Origin: JACVRW01 sp963846505
GTDB taxonomy: Bacteria; Actinomycetota; Thermoleophilia; Solirubrobacterales; Thermoleophilaceae
Length of the DNA: 64,000 nucleotides
NCBI GenBank assembly: GCA_963846505.1
Contig: CAWJWD010000004.1
Location: 1,099,558-1,163,557, forward strand
Direction of reading: 5' to 3'
The notes beneath the pieces are model-generated. The model had not been told where the DNA came from. It saw nothing but the letters and a program-made list of their open reading frames with translations, and did no database searches. The stretch's first letter is position 1. Each line of letters begins with the position of its first letter. Positions 37,734 to 47,157 of the stretch are shown here, one piece after another. The position numbers and the translations under genes are program-made.

Positions 37734-37825
37734 ACCTCCGCTCACGCTTGCCGCGAGAGCGTGAGCACGGTTGGCACGCCACGCGGAGGTTGTCCACCGT
37801 AGCGCGTAGCGCGAAGGTGGACGGC
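37732..37825. repeat. Nested inverted repeats abutting tRNA-Lys
   Basis: CAACCTCCGC (37732-37741) pairs with GCGGAGGTTG (37783-37792), enclosing GCTCACGCT (37740-37748) paired with AGCGTGAGC (37758-37766). GTCCACC and GGTGGAC around GTAGCGCGTAGCGCGAA follow immediately. The outer arm starts on the last bases of the encoded CCA. It may act as a processing or termination structure, or be a palindromic unit lodged at a tRNA 3' end. Confidence 0.6.
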
Positions 37826-37892
37826 TGGTAGGCTGAACGAAGGTATCAGGCGCCGGCGGCCAGCTCGAGCTGTCTGATTTCCGGGAGGTGCA

Positions 37893-39298
37893 ATGATGAG
37901 CCGTCTGCCACGCTGGGTCCTTGCCGGCACGATCGCCGCGCTGTTCGTCGCGTCGGGCAGGTTCGCGGGCCTCTCCGCGACTCAGGGCCCCGCCGCCGAG
38001 CGCAGCATGACAATGGCGCTGACGGGCGACTCGCTGATCACCATGAAGCTCTCGGTGCACACCGAGCCGCCGTTCGTGAAGATGATCGACCTGATTCGCG
38101 GCGCCGACGTGGCCTTCACGAACCTCGAGATGTTGTTTCACGACTACGAGCCCTACCCGATGACGCAGAGCGGCGGGACGTACATGCGGGCCGACCCTTC
38201 GATTGCGAAGGAGCTCGTCTGGGCCGGCTTCGACCTGGTGGCGCGCGCGAACAACCATACCGGCGACTACGGGTCGGAGGGCATGCGGCTGACGACGAAG
38301 TACGTGGCCGAGGCGGGTCTGGTTCAGGCCGGCGTCGGCGAAAGCCTTCGCGAAGCGCGCGAGGCCAGGTACCTGGATACCGACGAAGGGACGCGTCGCG
38401 CTCATCTCGGTGGCGTCGACGTTTCCCGATTTCAGCCGCGCCGGCGCCTCGTGGGGCGATACGAGGGCGCGGCCCGGCCTCAATCCGCTGCGGTTCACGA
38501 CCACGAACGTCGTGACGCGGCAGCAGTTCGACGCGCTGCGGAGCGCATTGAGCGCCGCCGGCGTCGGCGGCCGCGGCGCACAGCCGCCGGCGACGCGAAT
38601 CCGAACGAAATGAGGGTCTTCGACCGGCGCGTCGTCGTCGGCGACAAACAGGAGACGCGGACCGAGCCGCTCAAGGAAGATCTCGACGGGATTGCCGCCG
38701 TCGTCAGGAACGCGAGCAGGCAGGCCGACTACACGATCATCAATTCCCACACGCATGAAGGCGGCGCCGACCGCTACGCCCCGCCCGAGTTCTTCGTGAC
38801 CTTCTCGCGCGCGATGATCGACGCGGGCGCCGACATCGTGACGGCGAGCGGGCCGCACGTCCTGCGCGGCATCGAAATCTACAAGGGCAAGCCGATCTTC
38901 TACGGCCTTGGCGACTTCATCTTCCAGAACGAGACGCTGCTGCGGCAGCCGCCGGAGAACTACGAGCCGCTGGGGCTGAAGCCGGAATCCGGCGCCGGCG
39001 TCGGCGATTTCAACGACCGCCGGTCCAACAACGACACCACCGGCTTCCCGGCCGACCCGTACATCTGGGAATCGGTGGTCGCCGATGCCGCGCTTCGTCG
39101 GCAAGAGGATGACGGAGCTGAAGCTGTATCCGATCTCGCTCGGCTACAAGAAACCGCGGCCGCAGCGCGGCTGGCCGATGCTCGCCGAGCCGGAGCTGAG
39201 CCGGAAGATCATCGACGACCTGAAGAAATTCTCGGCGCCGTTCGGGACGAACATCGAGTTCAGAGACGGGAGTGGGAATCGTCGCCGTGGGGAGCTAG
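37893..39298 (+). CDS. CapA-family exported metallophosphatase-like protein (frameshifts)
   Basis: GGGAGGTG precedes ATG 37893/37896, and a signal peptide follows (LPRWVLAGTIAALFVASG). CapA-domain landmarks: MTMALTGDSLITMKL, RGADVAFTNLEMLFHDYEP, GFDLVARANNHTGDYGSEGM, ADYTIINSHTHEGGADRYAP, FSRAMIDAGADIVTASGPHV and GIEIYKGKPIFYGLGDFIFQ. The family includes poly-gamma-glutamate capsule proteins and has a calcineurin-like metal site (GDS, NNHTGD, HxH). Frame changes are near 38,390, 38,460, 38,600, 39,080 and 39,270. Monocistronic, ended by a bidirectional hairpin. Confidence 0.82.
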
Positions 39299-39308
39299 CA
39301 GCAATGGC

Positions 39309-39338
39309 GAGCCCGTGCGGCATTACTCGCACGGGCTC
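39309..39338. terminator. Bidirectional hairpin between convergent genes
   Basis: GAGCCCGTGCG (39309-39319) pairs perfectly with CGCACGGGCTC (39328-39338) around an 8-base loop. It lies between the stop of the CapA gene (39298) and the stop of the convergent TadG gene (39347). There is no long T-tract. Confidence 0.65.
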
Positions 39339-39346
39339 CCAGATTC

Positions 39347-40828
39347 TTACTTGGTCAAGCGCACGATCTGATTCTGCAGCGCCTGGAACGCCGCCGACAC
39401 GTCGGCGGCTGTCTGGGCGTAGTAGTAATGGCCTTCGAGCTGGGCGGCGTTGAAGTCGGGGGAGAGCTTGTCGTTGGCGACCCGCTTGAGGATGCTCTCG
39501 GACGTCTCCGGCCTCGTCCCAAGGGGCATCGTCACCAGTGCGCCCATCCCGATGGTGTAGATGCGGATGCGGGCGTCGCCGACATCGTTTCGCGCCTCGT
39601 TGGCGATGATCTCCACGAGATTGCGCGCGGCATTGTTGATGTTGAAGACCTGCGCCGGATACTGCCTGCCGCCGCATCGAAGTGCCGCAGACCGCGATGT
39701 GCGTCGATCTGCGCCATGCCGTTCACGTTCAGCGCGTTCGACTGCAGCGGAAAGGTCGTCGGAATGCCCGCGCTCCGATGATGCGTGTGCAGGGTCGTCA
39801 CAGGCATATACTGTGGCCATACCGGATTCCCGTCGAAGGCCGTCGTCGTGGAGTTCCACGGAGTCAGGTAATTGACAGTCGGAGTCGGAGTCTGGGCCGG
39901 GCGGAAATGCCGGATCGGTCGTATACAGTCCCGTGATGCGCGGACTGTCATGGGTCTGCCCGGCCGTCTCGGCTGGCATCATGGGGAAAGTCGAACGTTC
40001 TGAGTCGCCTTGGAAACCCGCTCCCGTCGCAATCGCCGGCACGCTGTTGGACGCGCCGTCGGTAAAGAGCACGATCACGCGGAGACCCGACTGTGAACCG
40101 AGCGGAACCGACCGCAGCTCGTCCCATCCTCGATAGAGGCCCTCCACCATGTCGGTGCTGCCGCCCGGAAGGCTATTCGGAATGTCAGCCATCATCCCGG
40201 CCTTGTCGAAGCCGCGACTGGCAGGCATCTGATCCGATCACGTTGGCGCCATTGCCAAAGAACAGCAGGGCGAGTCGATCCTGCGCCTGATCGAAGGAAT
40301 TCACGAACGCCCTGGAGGCATCTCTCACCGCGCCCCACTGGCCTCCGATCGAGCTGGACACGTCCAGCACCAGGGACAGATCCACCATGCGCCGCTGGGC
40401 TTCACCCGAGCTGGTCACGGTGACTTCGTTCCAGTTCGCGAGCCTCATGAACGTCGTCGGCAATATCGCCGACGCGGTGACGGTGACGACGTTGACGCCG
40501 GTCTCGTCGATCATCGCCGTGGTGAAGAACCCGGCGTCGCTGGTCGGCGTCACCCACGTCGTCCCGAAATACCCCGTCGGGAAGTTCGCCGAGAAGATCT
40601 TCGCCGCCTCGTCCTCTGGGGTTGCCGGTGTTGAGGTTGCGCGCGGCGGCCAGCGCCGCGCCGTCCACCGCCTTGGTCAACTGAGCTTTGACGACATAGG
40701 CGCGGCCGCTGTCGACCGCCAGGCCGGTGATGAGGCAAAGGGTCGTCAGGGCTCCGGCCATGTACATCAGGGCAAAGCCGTCCTGTTCCGGAAAGATCAC
40801 GTCTCTGTTTGATCATGTTCGCTCTCAT
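39347..40828 (-). CDS. TadG-like pilus protein with VWA domain (frameshifts)
   Basis: The N-terminus has the TadE/G-type hydrophobic segment FALMYMAGALTTLCLITGLA followed by VDSGRAYVVKAQLTKAVDGA and ALAAARNLNTGNP, the typical pseudopilin-like start. Then comes a VWA domain with MIDAS motif LSLVLDVSSSIGGQWGAVRD (DxSxS) and RLALLFFGNG, GLRVIVLFTDGASNSVPA. The C-terminus reads YYYAQTAADVSAAFQALQNQ. Frame changes are near 40,800, 40,590, 40,215, 39,930 and 39,690. Third in a TadE-TadE-TadG run, probably an envelope component of a Flp/Tad-type system. No secretion ATPase or Flp pilin gene lies in the window. Confidence 0.8.
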
Positions 40829-40834
40829 CTGCGT

Positions 40835-41417
40835 TTAGAAGTACGCGATCGAATAGAGAACAGCCGGAACCGACGCGCCGAAACGGTCGAAGGGCGTGAT
40901 CAGCGTGTGCCTCGTGTAGATCTCGGTGATGTAGACGAAGCCACCAACCGAGACGAGATTCGCCGGCAGGCCGGTCACCTGAAGGCCGGCGTTGCTGTCG
41001 GGATTGACGGCCGTGTAGTCGGGGCCCGTCCAACTCCCGCCTGCGGTGGACAGCCGGCTCGAACCGGCAACGTTGCGCCGCCGACCATGTGGCGCTGGTA
41101 CAGGATGTCCTGGTTGAAGTTGGTCGTCCCGCTCGTCGACGCCCTTCTTGACCACCGAGAAAATGACCTTCGATGTGCCTCCGCCGGCAAAGTTCACCGG
41201 GCGCGTGGCTCATCGACATCATCACGTCCCCGGCAGCCGTGAGGGTCGTGTTCCTCGAAATCAGGTTCGATCCTTCGCGGGCGAGCTTCGTGATGACGTG
41301 CTGGTCGAGCAGCCCGTACCCCACCTCGATGACGCCCAGCACGAGCACCATGATGAGGGGCAGGATGATCGCAAACTCGAGCAGACTCTGGCCGCTCGAC
41401 GGAATTGTCTTTTTCAT
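40835..41417 (-). CDS. TadE-like pseudopilin (frameshifts)
   Basis: ATG 41417 overlaps the upstream TadE stop. MKKTIPSSGQSLLEFAIILP leads into LIMVLVLGVIEVGYGLLDQH, the canonical TadE class III-pilin-like helix with its E/F motif, then VITKLAREGSNLISRNTTLT. After frame changes near 41,200, 41,140 and 41,060 it ends YITEIYTRHTLITPFDRFGA and SVPAVLYSIAYF. A minor pilin-like membrane protein. Confidence 0.8.
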
Positions 41418-41887
41418 AGCGCGACGCCTTCGTTCTTCATCACCGAATCGACGGTGAGGTTGATCTGGCCGTTCGGGAAGAACGGCCAGAGCAGCGGGCA
41501 GAACAGGTTCCAGGTGTAGCCGACCGTGACCTTGTCGATATCGTTCGGGCCTCCGGGGCCGGCGGTCCACGCGCCGCCCGCGCTGGACGGGCGATTGGAG
41601 AAGCTGAACGCACCGTCGGGGATGGTCAGCGTCGGCGTGGCCTGCCGCATCGCCGTCTTGATGGAGTCGACCCGCGACAACGGCGTGCCCGGATTCAACG
41701 GATCGTCCATCACGGAGCCGGTCACGCCGTAGCGCGTCGCCTGGCTGACGCCGTTCTCGAGCGCCAGGTAGACGTAGAACAGCGCGCCGAAGTCGACGAT
41801 GGAAAACGTCAGCAGCAGGAGCAGCGGCGTGATGATCGCCGCTTCGAGCATGGTGGAGCCTTTGGAGTCGCGGATTCTTCTGAGCAC
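41414..41887 (-). CDS. TadE-like pseudopilin
   Basis: GTG 41887 gives VLRRIRDSKGSTMLEAAIIT, PLLLLLTFSIVDFGALFYVY, LALENGVSQATRYGVTGSV: the TadE signature with an N-terminal amphipathic helix and a single membrane span. It has an intact frame of 157 residues. The end VDSVMKNEGVAL overlaps the start of the second TadE, so translation is probably coupled. Confidence 0.82.
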   Translation of the reverse strand: MLRRIRDSKGSTMLEAAIITPLLLLLTFSIVDFGALFYVYLALENGVSQATRYGVTGSVMDDPLNPGTPLSRVDSIKTAMRQATPTLTIPDGAFSFSNRPSSAGGAWTAGPGGPNDIDKVTVGYTWNLFCPLLWPFFPNGQINLTVDSVMKNEGVAL

Positions 41888-42175
41888 GCCGAGGCTGGTG
41901 CACCTGCTGTGCCACGCGGCGCCGGTTACGAAGCGCGCAGACCCCGCACGGATTCGTCGGCAGCGAGACGCAAAAGGAGCGGTCAGGCCGGCCGGCCTGC
42001 GATCGGGCGGGTCAGGCGCTAAGCGACGATGCGCCAGTTGCTTAGAGTGCGGTCAACGCCGGACCGTCATCGAACCCGCGCGGCACGTGTCGTCGCATAG
42101 ATACACGGAACGGACCGCTTGCCGATCGGAAGAAAATGCAGGCCTTGTTACCGATCCGGCATCAGGCCAGCGCGA
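41888..42175. other. 288-bp spacer upstream of tad genes
   Basis: This should include the tad promoter. A GGCCGGCCGGCC-type palindrome lies near 41,985. No gene or clear promoter pair is visible. Confidence 0.3.
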
Positions 42176-42544
42176 TCATCGCCGATGCTTCGCCGGGGCT
42201 TGCGCGCGCTGCATCCGGCGACGGCTGGTTTCGATGTCCCCCTTGAGGACCTCGATTCTTGCCGTCGTCGCCGCCAGCAGCCTCGAGATGTGCGCGTGGA
42301 CGACCATCTCGCGTTCGATCTTCAGCACCAGCCCGTTGAACTCAGTCCGACGCCCAGCGTCTGGAGGCATGTCGGCAAGAGTACCACCACCTTGGGGATG
42401 CCGGCTGTCTCGAACTGCACACCGCGGCGTGGGAAGAGCCGCGACAGAATTCGCCGTGGCCATGACCGATTCGTAAGCGGCGGCGAGCGCATCGGCGGAA
42501 AACGGCCGCGATCCAGAGCACAACAGGCGGCACACTTTGCGCAT
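42176..42544 (-). CDS. Possible small protein, unknown
   Basis: The 122-residue frame contains a plausible helical C-terminal half (TEFNGLVLKIEREMVVHAHI, SRLLAATTARIEVLKGDIET, SRRRMQRAQAP). The N-terminal half is less convincing. Its ATG at 42544 is 12 bases from the divergent start at 42556. It has no recognised family and may be spurious or partly out of frame. Confidence 0.35.
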   Translation of the reverse strand: MRKVCRLLCSGSRPFSADALAAAYESVMATANSVAALPTPRCAVRDSRHPQGGGTLADMPPDAGRRTEFNGLVLKIEREMVVHAHISRLLAATTARIEVLKGDIETSRRRMQRAQAPAKHRR

Positions 42545-42555
42545 CAGCGCCGGTC

Positions 42556-45177
42556 ATGGATCCTGCACACGCGTCTGCCGGCGCGCCGGCCATGGTGACA
42601 TTCCACGACGGACTCGGCGAACGCCACCGCGGCGTCGATCGCGCCCGGAACGAGCCGATCGAGATTCTCTGCCTCCGCGGCGAGCTCACCGCGGTGCCCT
42701 CGTTCGAGTTCTCGCTCCGCGAACGGGTCAGCCACCTGTCGACGTTCCGTCACGCGTGCTACGCGCGCGTCCGCAGCGTCGAGCGGCTGAAGAACCCGGC
42801 GTCGACGCTCGCGCTCGTGTCCGACGTCACGCCCGGCGTGCGGCTGTCGGAGATCCTCGCGTTCGCCGAGAAGTCCCAGGTCACGCTCGATATCGACGCC
42901 GCGCTGTGCCTGCTCCGCCAGCTCGTGCCGGCGGTGGCCATGCTGCACGAGAACACGCCCGAGATCGCCCACGGCGCGATCGCCGCCGAGCGCATCATCG
43001 TCACGCCGGGCGCCCGCATCATCGTCGTCGAGCACGTCCTGGGCTCGGCGATCGCCGAGCTGAAATACTCGTCCGAGCGGTACTGGAAAGAGCTGCGGAT
43101 CGCGGTTCCCGGTTCGGCGGCGCCGCGATTCGATCACCGCTCGGACGTCACGCAGATTGCCGTCGTCGCGCTGTCGCTGATCCTCGGCCGGCCGATGCTC
43201 GACGACGAGACGCCGGGACGGCTGGGCGACGTCGTCGCGTCCTCGTGGGCGAATTCCGCGCGGGGCGGCCTCGAGCCGCTGCCCGCCGGCCTGCGCGCCT
43301 GGCTGATGCGCGCGCTGCAGCTCGATCCGAGAAACCGGTTCGACTCCGCCGTCGATGCGCAGGAAGAGCTCGAACGGGTGCTCGGCGAGAGCGACTACCT
43401 CGCCGCGCCGACGACGCTCGAAGCCTTTCTCGCGGAGTACCGCGCCGCCAACGAACCGGTCGCGTCGGCCCCGTGCCCCGGCGCCGGTTCCCGACCCGAT
43501 GCCGGTGCACGTCGCGCAGCCGTGCCGGCGCCGCTCGCGAACGACTCGACCGACCTGCGGCGAGCCCTGCCGAAGCGCGACGAGCGCGACACGGTCGAGG
43601 CCGGCGGATCGCACGGCCGAAGCCATGCGGCACATCGGGACGGCCGTGCGCCAGATCGAAACTGCGGCCACGCCGATCCCTGTCGCCAACGCGTATCCGC
43701 CTGCGGTCACGCCCGTCGTCGAACGAGCCGTGGCAAAGCGCGACGAAGCGCGACGAACGCGACGCGGGCCGTGCCGCGAATCGCTCGGTCGACCCCGTGC
43801 GGCACATCGAGATGCCGCCGGCGCCTGCCCCCATCGGGCAGGCCTACCGGCCCGCCGATCGCACCCCGACCCCATACGGCAGATCGAGATGCCGGCCGCG
43901 CCGACACCCGTGGTGCAGGCATACCGGCCCTCGGATCGCTCGACCGAATCCGTCGACCTCGAGATGACGCCTCTGGCGCAGGGCGTTCCCGTCGTCGCCG
44001 TCGGCCGGATCGAGCGGCATCCGACGCGCCGCGCCGAAGAGCGAGGAGCGCAGCACGCCCCCGGTTCGCAAGGCTGAACCCGCGCGCCCCATCGAGACGC
44101 CGGCTGAACCGGCGAAGGAGACCACACGGCAACGCCCGCGCGCCGCGAGATCTCGTTTTCGGATGTGCACGAGAGACACTCGATGGAGAACCACAGCGCG
44201 CAGCAACCGCCGCTTCGCGCAAGCGGTGGCCGATGGCCGCAGCGGCGCTCGTGTTGGTGGCGCTCGCCGCCGCCGGCGTGCCCGCCGCGCGCCGCTATAT
44301 GGCGCCGGCCGCCGTCGTGTCCACGATGGCACGCTTGTCGTCGACCACCAACCCGCCGGGCGCGCAGCTGTTCATCGACGGCGTGGAGCGCGGCGTCACG
44401 CCGCTGACGCTGACGGTCAAGCCCGGGCGCGCATTCGCTCGAGCTCCGCGGCAACGGCGCGCCGCGTCTCATGCCGATCACCATCACGGCCGGCGCGCAG
44501 GTATCGCAATACATCGAGCTGCCGACGACCTCGTCGACGTTCGGAGAGCTTCGGGTTCGCACCGAGCCCGCAGGCGCGCGCGTCAGCGTCGACGGCGTCG
44601 CGCGCGGCGTCTCGCCGGTGACCGTCGCCGACCTGCCGCCGGGCGAGCACGCCGTCGTGCTCGAAAGCGATCTCGGGATCGATCAAGCAGACGGTCACGA
44701 TCGAGGCCGGGAACACGGCGTCGTTGACGGTGCCGATGGCGGCGCCGGAGGGCGCGCCGGTCTCCGGATGGATGGCGATCACGGCGCCGGGAGTCGTGCA
44801 GCTGTTCGAGGGCGGCCGGCTGCTCGGCACCAGCCAGAGCGATCGGCTGATGGTCTCGGCGGGCCGCCACGACATCGAGATCGTCAGCGAGGCGCTCGGC
44901 TACCGTGTGACGCGCACCGTCCAGGTGTCTCCCGGCAAGGTGACGCCGATCAAGATCGAGTTCCCCAAGGGCACGATTGTCGCTGAACGCCACGCCCTGG
45001 GCCGAAGTGTGGGTGGACGGAGAAAAGATCGGCGACACGCCGATCGGCAATCACCAGCTGACGCTCGGCCCCCACGACATCGTGTTTCGCCATCCCGATC
45101 TCGGCGAGCAGCGTCATACCGCGATGGTCACGCTCAAGACGCCGGTGCGCCTCAGCGTGGATTTGAGGAAGAAATGA
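42556..45177 (+). CDS. Pseudokinase with Pro-rich repeats, one TM helix and PEGA domains (frameshifts)
   Basis: Residues about 40-290 have a Ser/Thr-kinase-like fold (ILAFAEKSQVTLDIDAALCL, AVAMLHENTPEIAHGAIAAE, DVTQIAVVALSLILGRPML, GLRAWLMRALQLDPRNRFDS). The catalytic loop reads HGAIAAERI instead of HRDxKxxN, and there is no DFG (VVEHVLG), so it is a pseudokinase. A linker with repeats of the type IEMPAAPTPVVQAYRPSDR follows. One membrane helix (MAAAALVLVALAAAGVPAAR) precedes several PEGA-type modules: NPPGAQLFIDGVERGVTPLT, EPAGARVSVDGVARGVSPVT and TPWAEVWVDGEKIGDTPIGN. The frame changes repeatedly between 43,480 and 44,990. The stop overlaps the next gene. Confidence 0.75.
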
Positions 45178-46107
45178 GACTCTGGCGAAGTCGTCGGCGC
45201 CTGCGGCTCGCTGGCCGCTGTCACTCGTGCTCTCCGCCGCCGGCGCCTCCGCGCAGGAGGGCGAACTCGCCGCCGCGCGCGAGCTGTACGCGTCGGCGTC
45301 CTACGACGACGCGCTGGCGGTGTTGAACCGGCTGCGGTGCTGCGCGATCACCCGGCCGAGCCAGGCGCGCGCCATCGAGCAGTATCGCGCGTTCTGTCTG
45401 CTGGCGCTCGGCCGCGCCGCCGACGCCCAGCAGGCGATTGAAGCGGTCGTCGTCGCGGAGCCGTACGTACCAGCCGAACGAAAGCGAGGTGTCGCCGCGC
45501 GTGCGGTCGGCGTTCGCCGACGTCCGGCGCCGGATGCTGCCGGTGATCATCCAGCAGAAATACGCGCAGGCGAAAACGGCGTTCGATCGAAAGGACTTCA
45601 AGGCGGCCGCCGACAGGCTTCAGCCAGGTGCTCGTGGCACTGGCCGACCCGGCCGTGTCGGCCGAAGCGACGCGGCCGCCGCTCTCCGACCTGCGCATGC
45701 TCGCCGTCGGCTTCGAGGAGCTGAGCGCAAAGGCCGCGGCGCCGCCGCCACCACCGCCGCCGGCCGCCCCGCCCGTGCAGGTGGCTCGCCGCCGCCGCCG
45801 CCACCGCCCGCGGCGATCCGCGTCTACTCGGGGGATGACCGGAACGTCATTCCGCCGAGCGTCATCATCCAGACGCTGCCCCTCTTCCCGGGCGCCGTCT
45901 TTGCCCCGCGCTACGGAGTCCTCGAGGTCTTGATCAACGAGACGGGCGAAATCGAGTCGGCGGTGATGACACAGTCGGTGACGGCGGCGCTACGACCGGC
46001 TGGTGCTCGCCGCGACGAGGACGTGGCGCTACAAGCCGGCCACCGTCAACGGCGTCCTCGTGAAATACCGGAAGATCGTCCAGATCAACGTCAAGTCGGG
46101 CACGTAG
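45174..46107 (+). CDS. Exported protein with TonB-C-like domain (frameshifts)
   Basis: ATG 45174 overlaps the PEGA protein stop. A signal peptide region (LVLSAAGASAQEGELAAARE) leads into a TPR-like helical part (LYASASYDDALAVLNRLRCC, ALGRAADAQQAIEAVVVAEP). Then come long proline runs (APPPPPPPAAPPVQVAPPPP) and a TonB C-terminal-like domain: APRYGVLEVLINETGEIESA, VMTQSVTAAYDRLVLAATRT, WRYKPATVNGVLVKYRKIVQ. TonB proteins are normally anchored by an N-terminal helix; this one seems secreted, so it may act as a periplasmic partner rather than an energy transducer. Frame changes are near 45,210, 45,475, 45,620, 45,780 and 45,990. Confidence 0.7.
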
Positions 46108-46178
46108 TCAGTCATCAGGGAGCAGGGAGCAGGGAGCGGATCCCTGATCCCTGATCCCTAATCCCTAATCCCTAGTCG
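46108..46178. repeat. AGGGAGC/ATCCCTGATCCC palindromic word repeat
   Basis: GCAGGGAGCAGGGAGCGGATC on one side and CCCTGATCCCTGATCCCTAA on the other give a large palindrome with short tandem words, between convergent genes. It is likely to fold into a stem and act as a bidirectional stop. The same word family occurs at 24784-24845. Confidence 0.65.
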
Positions 46179-46190
46179 TTCGCGCGCGAT

Positions 46191-46989
46191 CTACCGGTTC
46201 TGATCGATCACCTCGGCAAAGGCTTTCGCCATCACCCGGTAACCCTTGTTGGTCGGATGGTCTCGAACGGCGAGACGCCAGGGAGTTCGCCGAGCACCAG
46301 GTTCCGCCGGCCGAGGAACGCGTCATGCACGTTGACGACGTAGACATTGGTCGGGAACTGTCCCACCACCTGATTGACCACGTCGTTGAAGAAAGCGATC
46401 ATCGGGCCCGCGAGCGGCACGAGCGCTTCAATCTCGGTCATCCCGTACTGATTCGCCACGAACACCTTGGCCCCGGGAAGGCCCATCCGAAGCTGCGACA
46501 GGATCGCCCCGAGGTTGCGGCCGTACTGTGTAATCACCTGCGTCGCGAACGGAACCACCGTTGAGGGATCCGGATTGGTCTGGATGTAGCGGAGAATCGC
46601 CAGCAGATCGTTCCCGCCGACCGTCAGCGTCACGTACTTCGGGTTGAAGCCCCCGTCTGCAAACCGGATCAGCGCCTGCGGCACCTGATGGAGCAGGACG
46701 TCGCTGCTGGTCGCGCCGGGCACCGCGGCGTTGGCGAACAGCGTGTGATCGATCGAATCGAACGTCTCAGTGGTATACAGTCGATAGACGTAGCCCTTGG
46801 TCACCGGTACGGCCTGGTAGCCCGCCGCAATGCTGTCGCCGAGCGCCATGTACCGCGTCGCATCGTCGGCCAACACCCCCGCGGGGTACTCTGGCAACGT
46901 CCGGCCGGTCTTGCGCAGACGCCGGGCCCGCCCCGAGGACGACCGCCAACACGACCAACAGGGGCCACATCCGCTTCATGCTCTTCATT
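46191..46989 (-). CDS. Exported SGNH/GDSL hydrolase (frameshifts)
   Basis: Start ATG 46989 or 46980, with a signal peptide (RMWPLLVVLAVVLGAGPASA). GDSL block I is YMALGDSIAAGYQAVPVTKG with the nucleophile Ser. Block III is KYVTLTVGGNDLLAILRYI (G-x-N-D). The catalytic His is in FEHPTNKGYRVMAKAFAEVI near the C-terminus, reached after a frame change near 46,262. The stop TAG is at 46191-46193. These are secreted esterases or lipases acting on acyl esters. The substrate is not deducible. Confidence 0.85.
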
Positions 46990-47157
46990 GCTCTAGCCTC
47001 CACTAAACGAAGTTACCGATTTGCGCGTCGGAGGGTTCTAAAGCGCCTGGCCCGGAACGTTACGGCTATACTCGAAACGACAACCTGAGGTCAGGGACAA
47101 CCCTCAGTCCAGTTCCGCCGTACAGCTCCTGACGCAAGGAGCCGAGAGGACCCGTCG

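Noticed and set aside
42544..44562. 672-residue minus-strand frame opposite the PEGA pseudokinase
   Set aside because: R/A/G-rich antisense shadow in high-GC DNA; the plus strand shows kinase-like and PEGA patterns.
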